The notes beneath the pieces were generated by a model, which was not told where the DNA came from, searched no databases, and worked only from the letters and a program-made list of their open reading frames with translations. From Leuctra nigra (taxonomy: Eukaryota > Arthropoda > Insecta > Plecoptera > Leuctridae), in the NCBI GenBank assembly GCA_934045905.1, contig OW203763.1, positions 16,870,948 to 16,934,947 on the forward strand: DNA of 64,000 nucleotides, read 5' to 3'. A program made the position numbers and the translations under genes. This document shows, piece by piece, positions 43,501 through 57,572 of the stretch (the first letter of the stretch is position 1; each line of letters starts with the position of its first letter).

Positions 43501-45815
43501 CAGGATCGATGATGACCATAGAAGTGACAGCTACTGATGCTGGAAAAATACCGCTCTCTTCTGTTCACGTCGTCGCTGTTACAATCGAAGACGTCAACGA
43601 CCACACTCCAGTCTTCGATCACACTTCTTACGAGACGTCGTTGCTGGAGTCAACACCTGTCAATGATCGCTTCTTCGCTCTCGCCGCCTCCGACGCTGAC
43701 TTGGGGCGCAATGGCCTAGTTCAGTATTCAATCACGGAAGGCGACGTCGAGGGCAAGTTTGGAGTCTTCCCCGACGGCTTCCTGTACGTGAGGAGTCCTC
43801 TGGATCGCGAGGATCGTGATTATTACTCTCTGGTTGTGACTGCACGTGATCATGGCAATCCTCCTCGCTGCTCTGTAGTCCCCGTCGTCATACACGTTAT
43901 CGACGAAAACGACAACGCCCCTGAGTTTACAAACACCACGTTCAGCTTCCACATCCGCGAAAACGAACCTCCAGACTCGTTTGTCGGCAAGTTGACAGCG
44001 CTGGATCGCGATATCGGAAGAAACGCCGAGTTGACTTTCTCGCTAAGCAACGCCCAGAAAGACTTTGCTATCGATCCAAAAAACGGTTTCATCAAAACAC
44101 TTCATGTATTCGATCGCGAAGAACTCGTGAAAGCAACCGGACAGAATTTCGTCAGCCTGGAGGCGTCCGTCACTGACAACGGTGTCGTGCGATTACGGGA
44201 CAAAGTCAAAGTCAACGTCTATGTCACCGACGAGAACGACAATCCACCCAAGTTCCTTCGCACTCCCTACAAAGTCCTCATCTCCGAAGGCTCCTCCGTG
44301 AACACACAGATCTTCCGCGTGTTCACGTCTGACGCCGACGATGGTCTGAACGGCGACGTCTTCTACTCATTGTCATCGGGGAACGAACACGGCCGGTTCA
44401 CAATCGAGGAAGCAACTGGACAGATCATCGTCGCCAAGCCTCTTGATCGTGAAACTGTCTCCAAGTACGCGTTGACTGTGATTGCATATGACGCGGGGCT
44501 CAACGATCGACTCAGTGCAACGGCGACGGTCTTCGTCGACGTCCTCGACGAGAACGACAACGCACCTGAATTTACACAAACTGAATCAAAGATCTCCGTC
44601 TCTGAAACGACTCCCATCACATCAAAGTTAATCCAGTTCCGTGCTTCTGACGCTGACTTGGGCGTCAACAGCGAAGTATCATTTTCCATCGGCGCCGGCA
44701 ATCGTCGTGACACTTTCCACGTGGACTCTTCCTCCGGTGCCCTCTACCTCCACAAACCTCTCGACTATGAGGAACTCGACTCCTACACTCTCAACATAAC
44801 TGCCTCTGACGGCGGCAATCCTCGCCTAGCAACTACCATCCTCTTCCATGTCACCGTCGTCGATAGCAACGACAATCCACCTGCTTTCCCAAACACAGCA
44901 ATCGTTCGACAAATCCGAGAAGGCATTCCCGTCAATACTCCCATCGTGACTGTGACCGCCGAGGACCCTGACTCCGGACCGAATGGCCGTGTAATGTACG
45001 CGATATCAAAGCAAGAACCAAGCGGCAAACACTTCGGTATCAACCCTCTCTCCGGCGTGATCCACACACTGTTGAAGATCGACCGGGAAGCAGTTGACAC
45101 CTTTCGCCTCATGGTTGTCGCCACAGACCAAGCCATGCCGGAGTCCTCGCGTCTGTCAGCCGAGAAGCTGGTGACAGTCATCGTGGAAGACGTCAACGAC
45201 AACGCCCCCCTCTTCGTCTCCATGAACGCCGCTCTCCTACCGGCAACCAGACAAGTCCCGCACACTGGAGTCACTGTCATGAACGTCTTTGCCAGAGATT
45301 TGGATTCCAGTACGAATGGACTCGTCACTTACGAATTAGTCAGTGGAAATACGGATCTATTCCGCTTACATCGTTCTACTGGCGCTTTATCTCTAAAAAA
45401 GACCCTCAATTCACCAAAAGCAAAGTATCATCTCGCCGTCAAAGCAACTGACGAAGCCGTTCAGTCAGAAAGAAAATCAACCGACGCGTATTTGACGTTG
45501 ATCGCCACTGGTCCGGATGGCCCCGCGTTTGAAAGCAACATTTTCTCGGGAAGTGTTTACGAAAACGAACCGCCCGGTAAAAGTATAGTGACTGTGAAAG
45601 TTCGCGGCGCCTCCGACATGGAAGTCGAATTCTATGTTACGAATGTGACGGCGAACGACGGAAAACAGACGGATCGGTTGTTCGACGTGGACGTGAAGTC
45701 GGGGGTCGTGTCGACGGCGGCGGTGCTCGACAGGGAGGCGGGCAGCGAAGCCTACGAGGTCCAAGTGTTCGCCCTCGTCACGAACTCGCCAACTCCGCGC
45801 TCTTCAAGTACAAAG
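40590..45815 (+). CDS. ft: Atypical protocadherin Fat, N-terminal giant exon (~15.5 cadherin repeats)
   Basis: 1742 codons in one exon, from ATG 40590 to the donor AAGgtaaga at 45816. The phase is 0 and the next expected residues, VRVTVLDKND, lie outside. The signal peptide is MMLLKRLLLFLAGQCVMIAA. Cadherin repeats end in Ca-binding linkers: DINDNAPEF, DVNDNPPIF, DANDHDPVI, DVNDHEPVF, DENDEKPVF, DVNDNSPEF, then one degenerate repeat without DxND (~residues 700-820), DENDNSPVF, DVNDHTPVF, DENDNAPEF, DENDNPPKF, DENDNAPEF, DSNDNPPAF, DVNDNAPLF, another degenerate end (TGPDGPAF) and a partial repeat. Words such as GQPRGSVVGVIPTKAGFTYR, TYYLAETEHQF and CVFTVFARDHGSPRQDGRTY match insect Fat rather than Fat-like/Kugelei or Dachsous. 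Fat (34 repeats in flies) is a membrane receptor for Dachsous in planar polarity and Hippo signalling. GC content is much higher than in the surrounding DNA. Confidence 0.97.
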
Positions 45816-48539
45816 GTAAGACACAACGAATAATACAGATTATTAGTTAAAAAATTCCATGTTTTTTTGTAGGTTTAAGTCGCAGCTCAAATCTATGCTC
45901 ATTACAAGAATTTATACTTGTGTAGATTATCATAGCGATGAGATTTTACACTCTATAATGCCAGTAATATTCTAAGTGGCATTGGCCCTGCCCAGATACA
46001 TGTACTTGCGTTTATAATTGTTTAGTGAGATAAAATGTATTGGATAAATACACAAGCAAACTCGTCGTGTAAAATCATTTGTTTTGATATTATACCTATT
46101 GGAATGGTCAAAATAATAGTGCACTCAAATAACAGAACTGAATTTAAGAGGTTGTTAAATCGATTATATTTGAACTCCCTACAAGTCTGACTTTTACAAT
46201 TATTCATTGAACCTGAAGACTCCTGTAATGTAAAGGTAGTCACTCCCGACACTGCACTTTCAAAAGAGTTCTCCAAGCTCGCACTAATTAGCCTAACTGT
46301 GAATGCCGAGCGAACTTTTAGAGACATTTCAGTTTTCAAGTTCAAGGAAAAACGGAGGACTCAAAAAATTCGTGATTATTTTGTGCAGATCAGTAGTTGT
46401 TGTAATTTGTGACTGACATAATTTAAATTTATTATTAATATACAAGCCGGAAAAATTCAAATACAAATAAATCAATTGTGGGTCCTTGATTCGGGCAAGC
46501 ACAGAGAACTCAAATAATATCATTTGATAGCCATTTAACGTCCGGTGTGTGTGACATACCTTTTATATTTTAATGAGGCAGGCTCGATTACAAGTAATTG
46601 TGAAAATCTACGGATCTAGGGGTAATCGCAATACCTATACTATTTATATTTGTATTGAAATCTTAAGTCGCCAATAATGCCACCAATCAATCTTTATTTC
46701 AAAATTTCCTCTCTTATCGATTTTGATTTCGGTGATTGCAGTAACTGTAGCGTGCTGGGTGGTTGTCTCAGGCAGTAGGTAGCAAAGAATGTTCTAATCT
46801 CTACGATTGCTCTTGCGCTAGCTGGAGGAAAGTGGGTGCAATTAATCACTCTTTGTCACTCTCATTTCCCACTTATTATTATTCCTAGAGTTATCGTATC
46901 TCTAGTTTTTCTCGCTAGCAAGGCTAGACAACTATCCAATGGGCGAGAGTTCGAGACCAGGCAAACTGAACATGGATTCAGGGGATTCGCTAAAACGTTA
47001 CTCTCTTTTCTAGCAATTTTCTATTGTTTTGACGTTGCCGTTTTCTCTTCATGCGATAATCGAATAAGTAACCATGAGACAGATATTGTGATAAAGAAGT
47101 CACATTCCAACTATTAAACGGACATAAAACCAGTTGTAGTTAGGTTGAAACAGGTTGAAGGTTTGATAATAAGTGAAACTCTCACCCCGTCTGATTTCAT
47201 ATCGTGCCTGGTCAAGTGTTATAGGTAGGTACGTTCACTCTCTTGTCACTAACGGAGTCATTTTCTAAGGTTTCCATGACATAGTCTGACTAATTGTATA
47301 TATTTTAGGAATATAGTCAATTAATTTTATTAATAAGTGTTAACACTAGGTACTCTATTTTATTGAGAAAGTTTCGTAGTTTAAACAATTAAGGATTAAT
47401 CATCTCTTTGAACGACTAGATTCATTTCGTGAGATAAATTATTTCAGAAAACACATTATTTTAGGTTTAAAACATAGTGATAAAATAAAATACGTGTTGA
47501 ATAATATTCTAGGGGACTGTTTTATCACAAAGTTTTCGTGGACTAGTTAGTTCAATTTTGCATTATTAAGGTCGATAATACTCGCAGAATTTTGCTATCC
47601 GAGTCTATAAAATGTCCACGAAATGCATGGAAATGAATGGGTTTCGGGTCCTACGTGACATTTGTGACACGGCTGCAAAGCAGTGTCGCTGTGTTGTTGT
47701 TTAAACACAACAAAAAACCATAAAATGAGGCTACAAAATTTTTGAAGACAGCCTCCAGTGCTATACTTTTTTGCTTTTAGGGGCTTACGACAGAAGATTT
47801 ATAATCCTAGAGCTAACAGAAGTAAGGTTTTTGCACCCTTGCCACAAAATAACGAAACAAGAAATACAAACAAATCGTCACTGGAGGCACGCAAATGTAC
47901 TATTTATCTATAACTAGTAAAGTGTTGAAAACAATTGGACAAGCCGGTATTAAAGGGGTGGCCCGCACATGCTGTATAGAATCGACTATTTCGCTGACAC
48001 ACTCTAAAATAGACATATCTCAAGATTTGAAAACATTTAATTGTCATTATCTCATAGTTCAGTCGGTGACAAGGGCATTTTAAGTTTAAGAGTCCACGTA
48101 AAATCTCACACTTGCTTCACAATCGTTTTACATTTAAAAAAAAATAGATCGGTAAGGTATCATTGGTTGAACTTTATTGTAGAAATAACAAAATTAAATA
48201 TGGGTTGCAAATATTATGTTGGTAGAGAGAGAGTTGGTTCATCCATATTGTTACCTATATTTAAGAATTATTATTTATTATCATGCTGTCTTGTGACGAA
48301 AAAACTTACTTGTGTAAGGAATGGATAATGAAAGCATGATGTCGTGGACGTTTTCGGAACCATCGTGTAATGAATTGGCAGTGGTGACGGTTTGTTCAGA
48401 CAGACTATAATTTTACTTCAATTCATGTCCATCCTGACTTCAGACAAAGAATAATAAGTCGGGAGTATAATTAACACTAAAATCATTTGACAATACAAAA
48501 TAATGATTTCATGGTACTTTAGTCTTGTCACCAAAGTCT
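45816..48539. other. fat intron, AT-rich, no gene
   Basis: Follows the donor gtaagacac. No cadherin exon, TIR pair or RNA gene recognised. A plus-strand stretch at 46225-46375 loosely resembles a transposase C-terminus (NAERTF) but is not convincing. Confidence 0.5.
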
Positions 48540-48636
48540 TGTCACAGTATTGTCACAGTATTGTCACAGTATTGTCACAGTATTGTCACAGTATTGTCAC
48601 AGTATTGTCACAGTATTGTCACAGTATTGTCACAGT
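48540..48636. repeat. Minisatellite, 11-bp unit TTGTCACAGTA, ~8.8 copies
   Basis: Perfect head-to-tail copies of ttgtcacagta. Degenerate units (cttgtcacc) start just to the left. No spacers, so it is not a CRISPR-like array. Confidence 0.95.
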
Positions 48637-50985
48637 TCTTTTGACTATTGCGTAATATTGGAGAGTTAACAAGATCAGAGAAAAATGTTTTGTGGTTAAG
48701 AAAGGTATGCTGTACATACTATATTAGAATCTTTTTCCTAAAATGTGGGTCTAAATACCATTAAAATAATAATTCAATTCTATTCAATTTATCGTTTTGA
48801 TTTCTTTTACATCAAAAGGCGACATTCAGATTTTTAATAAATATTCACAAATTATTCATAAATAAATATTCACATTTTCTGATCTTCCACCTCATTTTCA
48901 TTTCATTTTTCATTTACAAACATAAATAAATGCGGTAGAATTAGGTGAAATTCAGTAAAATTACGAAGAAATTGATCCCCTGACTTCAAAACAGTATTTA
49001 TTATATATTCAGCTTGACAGGTGTTTCAGTCATTAAATAGATAATTTGGGATGTATACCAAACAATTAAAAATTATAAATATGCATTATATTACAATTTA
49101 GTTTTTGGCTCAAGGTAACACAGAATGAATTTTACACAAATATAAATAATTGTTAATGACAAAAAGAGTACTCATAAACTTGGTTTTTTGAACTAATAGG
49201 TTTGAATTTTTAAATATTTTTGCAGGTTTCTTTAGACCCTCTCTGTAGATAAACCAACATTCCTTATAATGCCCTCAATCCTAAATCCTACAAGTATTGT
49301 AAAAATTAATATTCTTTATGCAAAATTAATTTTTAACGTTGTAGGGTTTGAGTAACAAATGAATGAATGCATCGTTTTCAATCCATTTTTATAGTTTTTA
49401 TGATGTACAATCGATAAACAATCTATTAGTAAACGTTGGTGATTTATTGTGTTGAAACTCCGAATTTAATCTAATATAGGTAACGCATGTGGTTATTAAA
49501 TTTTAATATTTCTACAAAACTTGAACTTCGAATTTCCTGAAATTACTATATGTTAGTACGTATCTATTCAATTATCATCCCCACTTATGAAAAACTACAA
49601 TCATTAATACCTACGGGACAGGTACGGGAGGGTACGGGAAAATTACGGGACAAGTTTATAAGACTTTTTTTTAATTTATAAATATCCATCACAACGATAC
49701 AATGTATAAGTATATCTACACAAAACCCAGAGACAATTTCGGGGAGATGTCAGTCTTAGCGGGTCTCCTTGTTCTCGTGAAGTTGTAGGACCGGACCCAG
49801 CTGGCCGGTATTAACTAATAACTACGTTTATTGAAATTACACGACGAAATATTAGCGAATAAATCGTATCCACGCACTGAAACATCACAAAAACACGTAC
49901 CTATGTGAAATATGCAGGGCTGGGATTTGATCGGTCATATAGGTACCTACTTTATTTTGTCAATTGACGTCAATCAAGGAGAAGAGGTTTCCTACTCTAC
50001 CTTATTATAAAACTATTACAATTTGATAGGTATTTAGTTAGTGAAATCAGTTTACAAACTTAATTAAACAGTTTGGTCAATTGACCAGAGTAGGTATTTG
50101 ACCAGTCAATTGACCGTGGAACATCCGTAGACTATCTATTCCTGGGCGTTAAAAATAACATATTTTATGCTGTATTGAGAGCATTTTGTTGAGTAATTAG
50201 TTCTTAATTTCGCAACAAAATTCTAGACAAAACGTCATAAAAGCTCTAATTGTTTTTATTATTCGATGCTCTAGATGACTGACTGATTGTAAATGAGCTC
50301 TGAAAATATAATACGGATTTTTACCAGCTGAAACTTTGTAGGTTAACATGAGTTAATGTAGATTTTATGAAATCAACATGAGTAAGATCACAAGACACAG
50401 ACAGGTGTACTCTACCAGTCAGCAGTCTGCACTCTGTACACTGGTATAGCTAGTACTTGAGTAGGTACCAGTGAACAAGTTGTACCAGTCTTAGTTGCAA
50501 GATGGCAGGAGTACTCTCCAGCTACATAGCTTGGGAGAACCTTCCCTCATTTGGATCCTGTCTTAGGGAAATCACGAGAAGGACCTCAGTCGAGAAGGAG
50601 AACCAGAGCCCCTCCTAAATGCAAGTCAAGATATCTTTAGCTGTACCTTTTATTTATATTTTTTGTATCGGAATAAATCATAGCATTAAACTTATTTCAA
50701 GCATTAGTTTATTAATTCATTATTAATTTATTTACAGTGTTAACTTTATAGGAAAGTGCTATAAGATTTAATAACTTTCTTTATTGTTCTAGTTCACTTA
50801 GATTAATGACCTATGCACTCCATGGCTTGTAAATAGGGTAAACTCTTCGCTCAATGATCTTCCAATCTGTACCAATAACCGCCTCAATAGGTACGAAGTC
50901 CTCTAATATATTGGCCTATTAGGTAGCATGCAATGTAGGCATGGTGTAGAACATTGATTACTGTGGTCGTACCCACATGGGGTAA
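48637..50985. other. fat intron, AT-rich, no gene
   Basis: No recognisable gene. A GC-richer piece at 50395-50640, followed by an AATAAA at 50671, looks like part of an LTR or other repeat, but its ends were not found. Confidence 0.4.
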
Positions 50986-51215
50986 TACTCATGCCGAAGA
51001 GGAGGGAGTCATCATGCAAAATGCATCACCAACTCTCGAAGGCATCGTAAGAATCCTTAGCTTGCCAACTTCTACCCAACTCATACTTGCTAAAGGAATG
51101 TAATGCATCCTTCTCCTGTCTTCCCCCACCCCACCTCTCAACAGTCCACCGTATTCTATCTCTTTTCATACCCACAACCACAGCACTCGAAGAACGAGCA
51201 TAATATAACATTCTT
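50985..51215 (-). pseudogene. RTE-like element 3' fragment
   Basis: The minus strand reads KRDRIRWTVERWGGGRQEKD, then ELGRSWQAKDSYDAFESW and a stop. This resembles the DRxRW...GRS tail and post-stop palindromic UTR of the RTE-like remnants at 849 and 23530. Very short and isolated, so confidence is low. Confidence 0.4.
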
Positions 51216-53443
51216 TCTTAGCTACTCATTAGTCATTAATTTATGTTGTACATGAGGAGTCCCTAGAGCTAGAAATATGTCTTATTATTCGTGAAGAATT
51301 TTCTCTGCGTTATATGTGAGTAATATATGCACAAAGATAATGATGATATCTATTTAATATACATTCAGTATTGAAAATGAAGTTACTTATCAGTTTCAAG
51401 TTTGACTTGTAGTTTTAACTTTATGTGAGGTGGAGTTTGTTTTCCATAAGTTTACTGCCCTAATACTGCCCTTTAATATGAATAATATCACCCATTCTCT
51501 AGTTTCTGAGGAAAACGCCCTGCAGAAAACTTTGTTGATCGAGCACTGAATGTGATAAATGAAAGGAATTTATTTTTATAATAATTTTTGTCCTTATTGA
51601 AAGTAATAATTAAAAATTACCCGTCACATTATCATCATTTCAAATTTTTCAAATCTAACCAAAAGTAATAAAAATTATTAAAAGTAATAAAGTACTGTAC
51701 AAACGTTCTTAGATTAATAGCTCGTACTATTGTTAGGTATTTTTAATATAAAATTATGTTGAAGTACTGTTGTATATCCTATAGAAAATACCAGTCATTT
51801 CGCTTCTTTAATCGTGCTCGTAAGGGGAATCTCGATTCGCTGCCAAGCACTGTGTCCGTATGGGTAAACTGCCATCGAGGTAATAGGAAATCAACGGAAT
51901 CCAGAAATCAGATAATTCGTCGCCGAATAGGACGTTTACTACGTGCACAATTTATATCTATTTTAGTCCAACTGTTAGGTGCATCCTTGATATTAGTATG
52001 ACAAATTTCAATAAAAGTAAATTCGTTGTTCTGGTGTGAAATGTATGCACTAAGGTTTGAATGATTGCCAATGGAGTGTGTGTTCTATTGTAATCTTGTG
52101 TGGAGTGTGAGCTCCTGGCTGCTGGATGCTGAGCATGGACTAATAGATCAGATTGCACACGAGCGAGTCCCGCCACCAATTAATTTCAGGCGGTAATTAA
52201 TTTGTTCACGTGTGCTCCCGTCGTCCGTGCTCGCGCAAGCAATGGGTGCGAGAGAGAGTGTGAGGAGGGGAGGGGGGAGACAAAACTATTGCGTAATTTT
52301 CGATAATCAGCAAAAGGTAGAGATAATCTTTTCAAAAATTAAAGAATGATACAGTTTGCCCAGTGTGTAACCACTAAGCTGTCATTTGGATGACCTACGT
52401 CCGAGCTATCTCCGTCAAAATCTTCTATCTATGAACTTTTCTTCAGTCAAGTAGCAAATCCTAATCCTATAATGATGCCAAACTAACAAACTGTAATATT
52501 TTGTAATCAGTATCACTTCTTGCCCTCTTACCCTCCCTCTCTTACTTTCTTAGACGTTATGATGATGAAAGTATACCCCATGAACAACATGAACAAAATA
52601 ATACTAATTTTTAATAATCCCCTGTAATACTGTATACTACGTGTGTATATATTCACAGAATCGTGAGCCGTCATTATTATGTTAACTGGCACAGGTTTAA
52701 CAAAGGTAGCGAATTTTTAAAAAACAACAAAATAAGTGTTTTTTTAACTTGAAAACCTTACGATAAACCAAATAAACATAAGCTAAAGGCTATCGTGTCC
52801 GTGCAAGTAGTATAGGGAATGTTTTCTGGAGAGTTCTCAGTTCGGAATGCCGCAGGTTCGAGCCCGTGAGTTGACTATCATGTTTGTTGTTTTATGTATC
52901 TTCAGTACCTAGTTAATTTGAAAGACATCACTGTAGGCAAATTCTGGTATAATTCAATGACAGGAATGTCAGTGTAAACACTTTTCTTGAATATTTTAAT
53001 TCGGTATAAATTCCACATTTCAATAATATTTTCAAATTAGATTGATAGACACAGTTATTAAATTACATTTTTCCTTGTTTTACTTCAGTTACGATGGTCT
53101 ATAAACTCAAATCTTCACAAAGAAACGGGCACTCTGGGTAGGTCTGCTTAAGTTCGAATCCAGCTATAATGTTCAAATATTTATAATATAAAATAACCCC
53201 AATAATAATATGATATATATAAAAAATATATTTTCTATTTGTGTATATTGACTTGCGAAAGTTCCTATCCCAACGCTGATCGAGCAGGGAGAAATAATGT
53301 ACAGCACTGTACAGAAGACCAAACATAATGTTGTACAAAAACACATGTGTGCGTGTGTGTACAAAATTTCATGTCGAACAAAACGTACGAGTATATAATG
53401 TAACATTAACAGCGATTCCAATTGTGTAGATCAGAGTACCAAC
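51216..53443. other. fat intron, AT-rich, no gene
   Basis: No domain-bearing frame. It ends with the 8-bp duplication gtaccaac (53436-53443) of the next element. Confidence 0.5.
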
Positions 53444-53819
53444 CAAGGGCGTATTCAGGGGATGCCAAGGAGGCCCCCCGAAATCAGGGTTTCGTCTAAG
53501 AAAATAAGCACATTTAAAATAATATGTGAAAAAACACTTATAAATAAATAGACGGATTATGTCAAAAACGTTCCCAAATGGTTAAAATTGAGTTAAAATT
53601 CCAAAAAATTTATTATGTCCAATTTTTGGATATTTTGTAATTTATAATTTTCCAAAATAGCTATTCACTGGGATTCAAAATTGCACCTAAATGAATTACC
53701 TTGATCCAAAATTTTCTCGGGGGCCGCGCCCCCGAACCCCTTGTTTTTTCACTGTGATTTTTCAAAATATTAGTAATGTCCGGCCCCCCATTCGAAATTT
53801 AATCCTGTATACGCCATTG
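53444..53819. mobile_element. hAT-like MITE with perfect 8-bp target duplication
   Basis: Ends CAAGGGCGTATTCAGGG and CCTGTATACGCCATTG are imperfect inverted repeats. gtaccaac is duplicated exactly at 53436-53443 and 53820-53827. The interior has ggggggccg-type GC blocks (gggggccgcgcccccg near 53720). 376 bp, non-coding. Confidence 0.85.
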
Positions 53820-56800
53820 GTACCAACACTCTTGTTATGTCATGGTCCATCTTCCAAAAGAAAAGCAATCTTTTGGTATTAATTGGAGTCGAATTCTAGA
53901 TTTGCGTTTTTGCTTGCACTTTACAATTTTCATTTAAAAGACTGCAATGCTCTATGCATTCATTTAACTGTTTTCGATTATTAACGCGTCACACAAAGCG
54001 TTTTCTTAGCAGAGTGACTTCTCACTTGCTTAAAGCAATCCATTAAATGATATTGTTTATCAACTGTTATAGCTGCGACATCGTCATACATTCTGTACTA
54101 CTGTGGAATGGAATGTGTGCTATGTCTGTAGGCGTTAACCTTGTTGTAGAATAGGGCGTCATTAAAAGTGACTTGAGAGTATTATGAGTTGAAATCGAGA
54201 CAATTTGTACCATCTCGATTGCCAAGAGGGTAGCACGACCCGACAACTCTATAGAGCCACGAACATGCTTTAAATTAGTACCAATACATTGTAACAAGTC
54301 GACACAAATTAAGGAACTGATGGGACACCAACATTTTGTTTTCACTACAAAAATGTATCCATCTATACTAGTTATTGTGACGACGGATAAAATGTTTACA
54401 TATCTTTTTATTTATTTCATTATTTCATTACTTGTATATTTATTTGTTTATTTATTTTTTCATTCATTTATTTATTCATTTATTTGTGCACATGCTTATT
54501 TATTTACTATCTTATAACGCGTACAAGTGGTAAAGATTAATCTTAATTATGTTACCTTAAAACATATTTTCATTGGTTTGTATAGGCACCATTGAATTTG
54601 ATTGAATTTCTACATTATTTGTTGACAACATTTGGAGTCAATAGAAGTACGCAACCCTCATAAACCAGAATAGTGTTTTATTGAAGCTGATGTACCAAAC
54701 CAACAGTCCAATTATCATTCTATTATCTGGAAGTATACGATACATAACATGCGTGTAATAATGTTATTAAACTTGTTAATTACTAATTAGCTTGATGCAT
54801 CATTAAATATCGACAATTCATCAATTTATTTGATAATAGTATTTTAGATCAAACATGTAATACTCTATAGAAGCGTTATGTGAAATACTTGAGCTGAAAT
54901 TTCCGAGTGGCCACTGGACTTTCTTTAGAGGAAGGTGCCCATGTGGACCATTTGGAGAGGGATAAAAACCTTGTCTTCCTAGATAATCGTAAGAGCAAAG
55001 CGAGTGATGCAATTTCATTATAGAACTATTTAACAATTCCCGATTATTATTTTGCGTATGTTTAAAAAGACTTCTAACACGAACACTTTAAACTCTAGAT
55101 GAATCCTGCAGTAAAGCATTTGTCAAATCTAATAAGTTGACGACTTTTGCCAAAATATAGGTACAATCTTCGTTTAAATCTGTGTACCCTTAAAAATATT
55201 CAGCTTATTTACGTCAATTCAATTGGTTGAGAATTAATTTTTTCCTGATACCTGAATATAATCAAGAAACTGTTGGATTCAGCGTTCTTCTCTTTGATGT
55301 TCAAACTTCGATTTATCAAGAAAAATAACATAATTGAAATCTTACCTACTGTAGAGCTATGAGTTGATTCAGTAAGTAAATCAACAGTAATCAACAATAA
55401 CAGAAGTAACTGATATTTTCAAAATATGGTATGTTTTATTAAATGTATACAATTTTATAGGTATGTATACTATTTGCCTATTTAGTTGAACTAGAGATAT
55501 CTCTGTATTAGCAGGATAAATGTCATTCTGCCCCGATGGATAATATAACTGCTTTTATACACAACGAATAGTTATTTATCTATAGTTTTAACACAACGGT
55601 TCTCAAGTATGAGGTTAAAGTGTCATTCGCTTGACATTGACAATGGTATACAAGAGAGTCTGTAGATAATTCCGTCGGCCTAGAGTTCGATTCTTTCCTA
55701 AGGCAAAGTTTTCTATCAACGAATATCACCATTTCCACGGATCACACAAGATTTAGACATAGAAAACCTGTTCTCGACGTAATTTTAACATTAAAACAGC
55801 GTTCGTAACCCCACCGGCTATACCACTGTGACGTTCTACCATGATATACACGGTTCTTTTTCTATTAGGAACTTGAATTATTATAATAGGTACTATTTCT
55901 TATTAGAAAAAATATGCCCAAGCAAAATTGCCACACTTCATATTAGAATTATTTAAACGATAGTTTCTAATTAACATAAAAGATGGAATCTTAGAATAAA
56001 AGTGTGTATCACGATTTGAAAGTCCCAGAAATGACTGCCGCGTTCGGTCACGAGGAATCTACATTCATGAGAGTTCAACATGAATTTACCTTTCCAAATA
56101 ATTTAAATAAGAAATTCAGATTTCTGGAACATTAATTATCTACGTTAGAACCCAGAATTGAGCAATAAGTAGGTAGGTAGTTAATGTTGAAAAATATGGA
56201 TCTTATAATTATGTCTAAACCTACTCCGCTCTTCTGCTGTCAATAACAATGGTTATTCCTTCAGAAAGAAAACTAAAAAAAAATCTCCAAAAATCTCCGA
56301 AATAACATTCCCCTTATTTGAATTCAATTCACTATACTGCTATTCAGACTATTCTATCTCCTTCCATCTCTCTCTTTCTTCGCTTATAACAAATCTTATT
56401 TTACTGCCATTTCTGTCGTGTTTTGAAATTCTTTAGCATTTGGACAGCCCATGGGTCCAGCCGGCATTCTCCATGGTTCGACGACTCTCTAGACTAAATC
56501 CTCGTCGAAAACAGAACACACACCTACAATTCTCTCTTGACTCTGTGACATAGGTGCCAGGCCACAATTAGGTGAATAAAAATACGAATTTAAAGTAAGA
56601 GATTTTGATTTTTTCGCGTGATATTTAATGAAACAATTGAACGATCTCCCTTCGATCTACTGGCAATCATCTGTGTTTTATTTCACAAAGTATTTTATTG
56701 TATCTTATTTATCAATAAGTATGTACTACATTCTGAATTTTCTATTAATTAAGTGACCTTGTGATTGAGGCAAAAAAGTTTCGAGTAGTCTGACCCCAGG

Positions 56801-57572
56801 TAAAACTACCTCTAAGGTTCTGACCACACAATATAAAATTAGAAAAAATAAAAACACACATGACCTAATGAGAAAGTTTGAGACTAACAGTGATTTTAGT
56901 GTTAATTACAATTTAAATTACATAGTTTTTGTATTAGAACGTCGTGCAATATTGAAGTGTTTTCCATTTCCTGCTTTGAACGCAGCGTTTTTCAGTCAAC
57001 GCGTTAAATCAAAGCGTTTTGCAATACGCTATTTTCACGAGTGAACTTTCGAATAAAAATAATGCAAAATACTTCTCTTCGTCTTGAACTGTACTTGGTT
57101 CTCCTAAATGGTCGCTGGAGTTCTTAGTCCCCCTCTATTCAACCACCACCATTCTTGGCCGATGTCTTGTCTTCTTACTGAATAATAATTATCAGCTCTG
57201 GTGTGGAAGATTTCAGAGGTACATTGCCATGGACAATAGACTCGAATCTAACCTCAAAGACCCCACAGTTATCTCTTTTTCTTTTTGCTTCTCTCAGCAC
57301 ACACGCTATCCTCGGTCCTCCTAAGCCTGTCCTTTTGATTGTTTTCTAAATGGTTAGCATTTTCTGCATAAACAGTTTCCATGTTATTTTTAAATTTACC
57401 GCCTCGTATTTGGCAAGTAATTAGCTGGTAATAACAGGTACCAATCACTGTTGGATAGTCGAGATTCGGCAATACTAGCGACAACTATCCAAAGAGGGGG
57501 GTCTAGACGTGTCCAATGGTAGACACATTTTTTAAACTAAACTACTCCAAAAAAGAAACGAGGATTTAAAAA
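53820..57572. other. fat intron, AT-rich, no gene
   Basis: About 3.7 kb. Only a TTTA-rich simple-sequence stretch (54400-54510) stands out. No paired TIRs or domains found. Confidence 0.5.

Noticed and set aside
40925..45764. Many minus-strand open frames of 60-180 residues across the Fat exon
   Set aside because: They have no domains and are explained by the GC-rich, stop-poor complement of a conserved coding exon.
46100..46420. Possible hAT transposase C-terminus (NAERTFRDISVFKFKEKRR)
   Set aside because: One short block without the usual flanking motifs or any TIRs; too weak to call.
48540..48636. CRISPR-like array
   Set aside because: Direct head-to-tail units with no spacers in a eukaryotic intron; a minisatellite.
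52800..52880. tRNA gene or tRNA-derived SINE suggested by ggttcgagccc
   Set aside because: No matching A box, acceptor stem or cloverleaf could be folded by eye; similar B-box-like words at 39650, 46970 and 55700 fail for the same reason.
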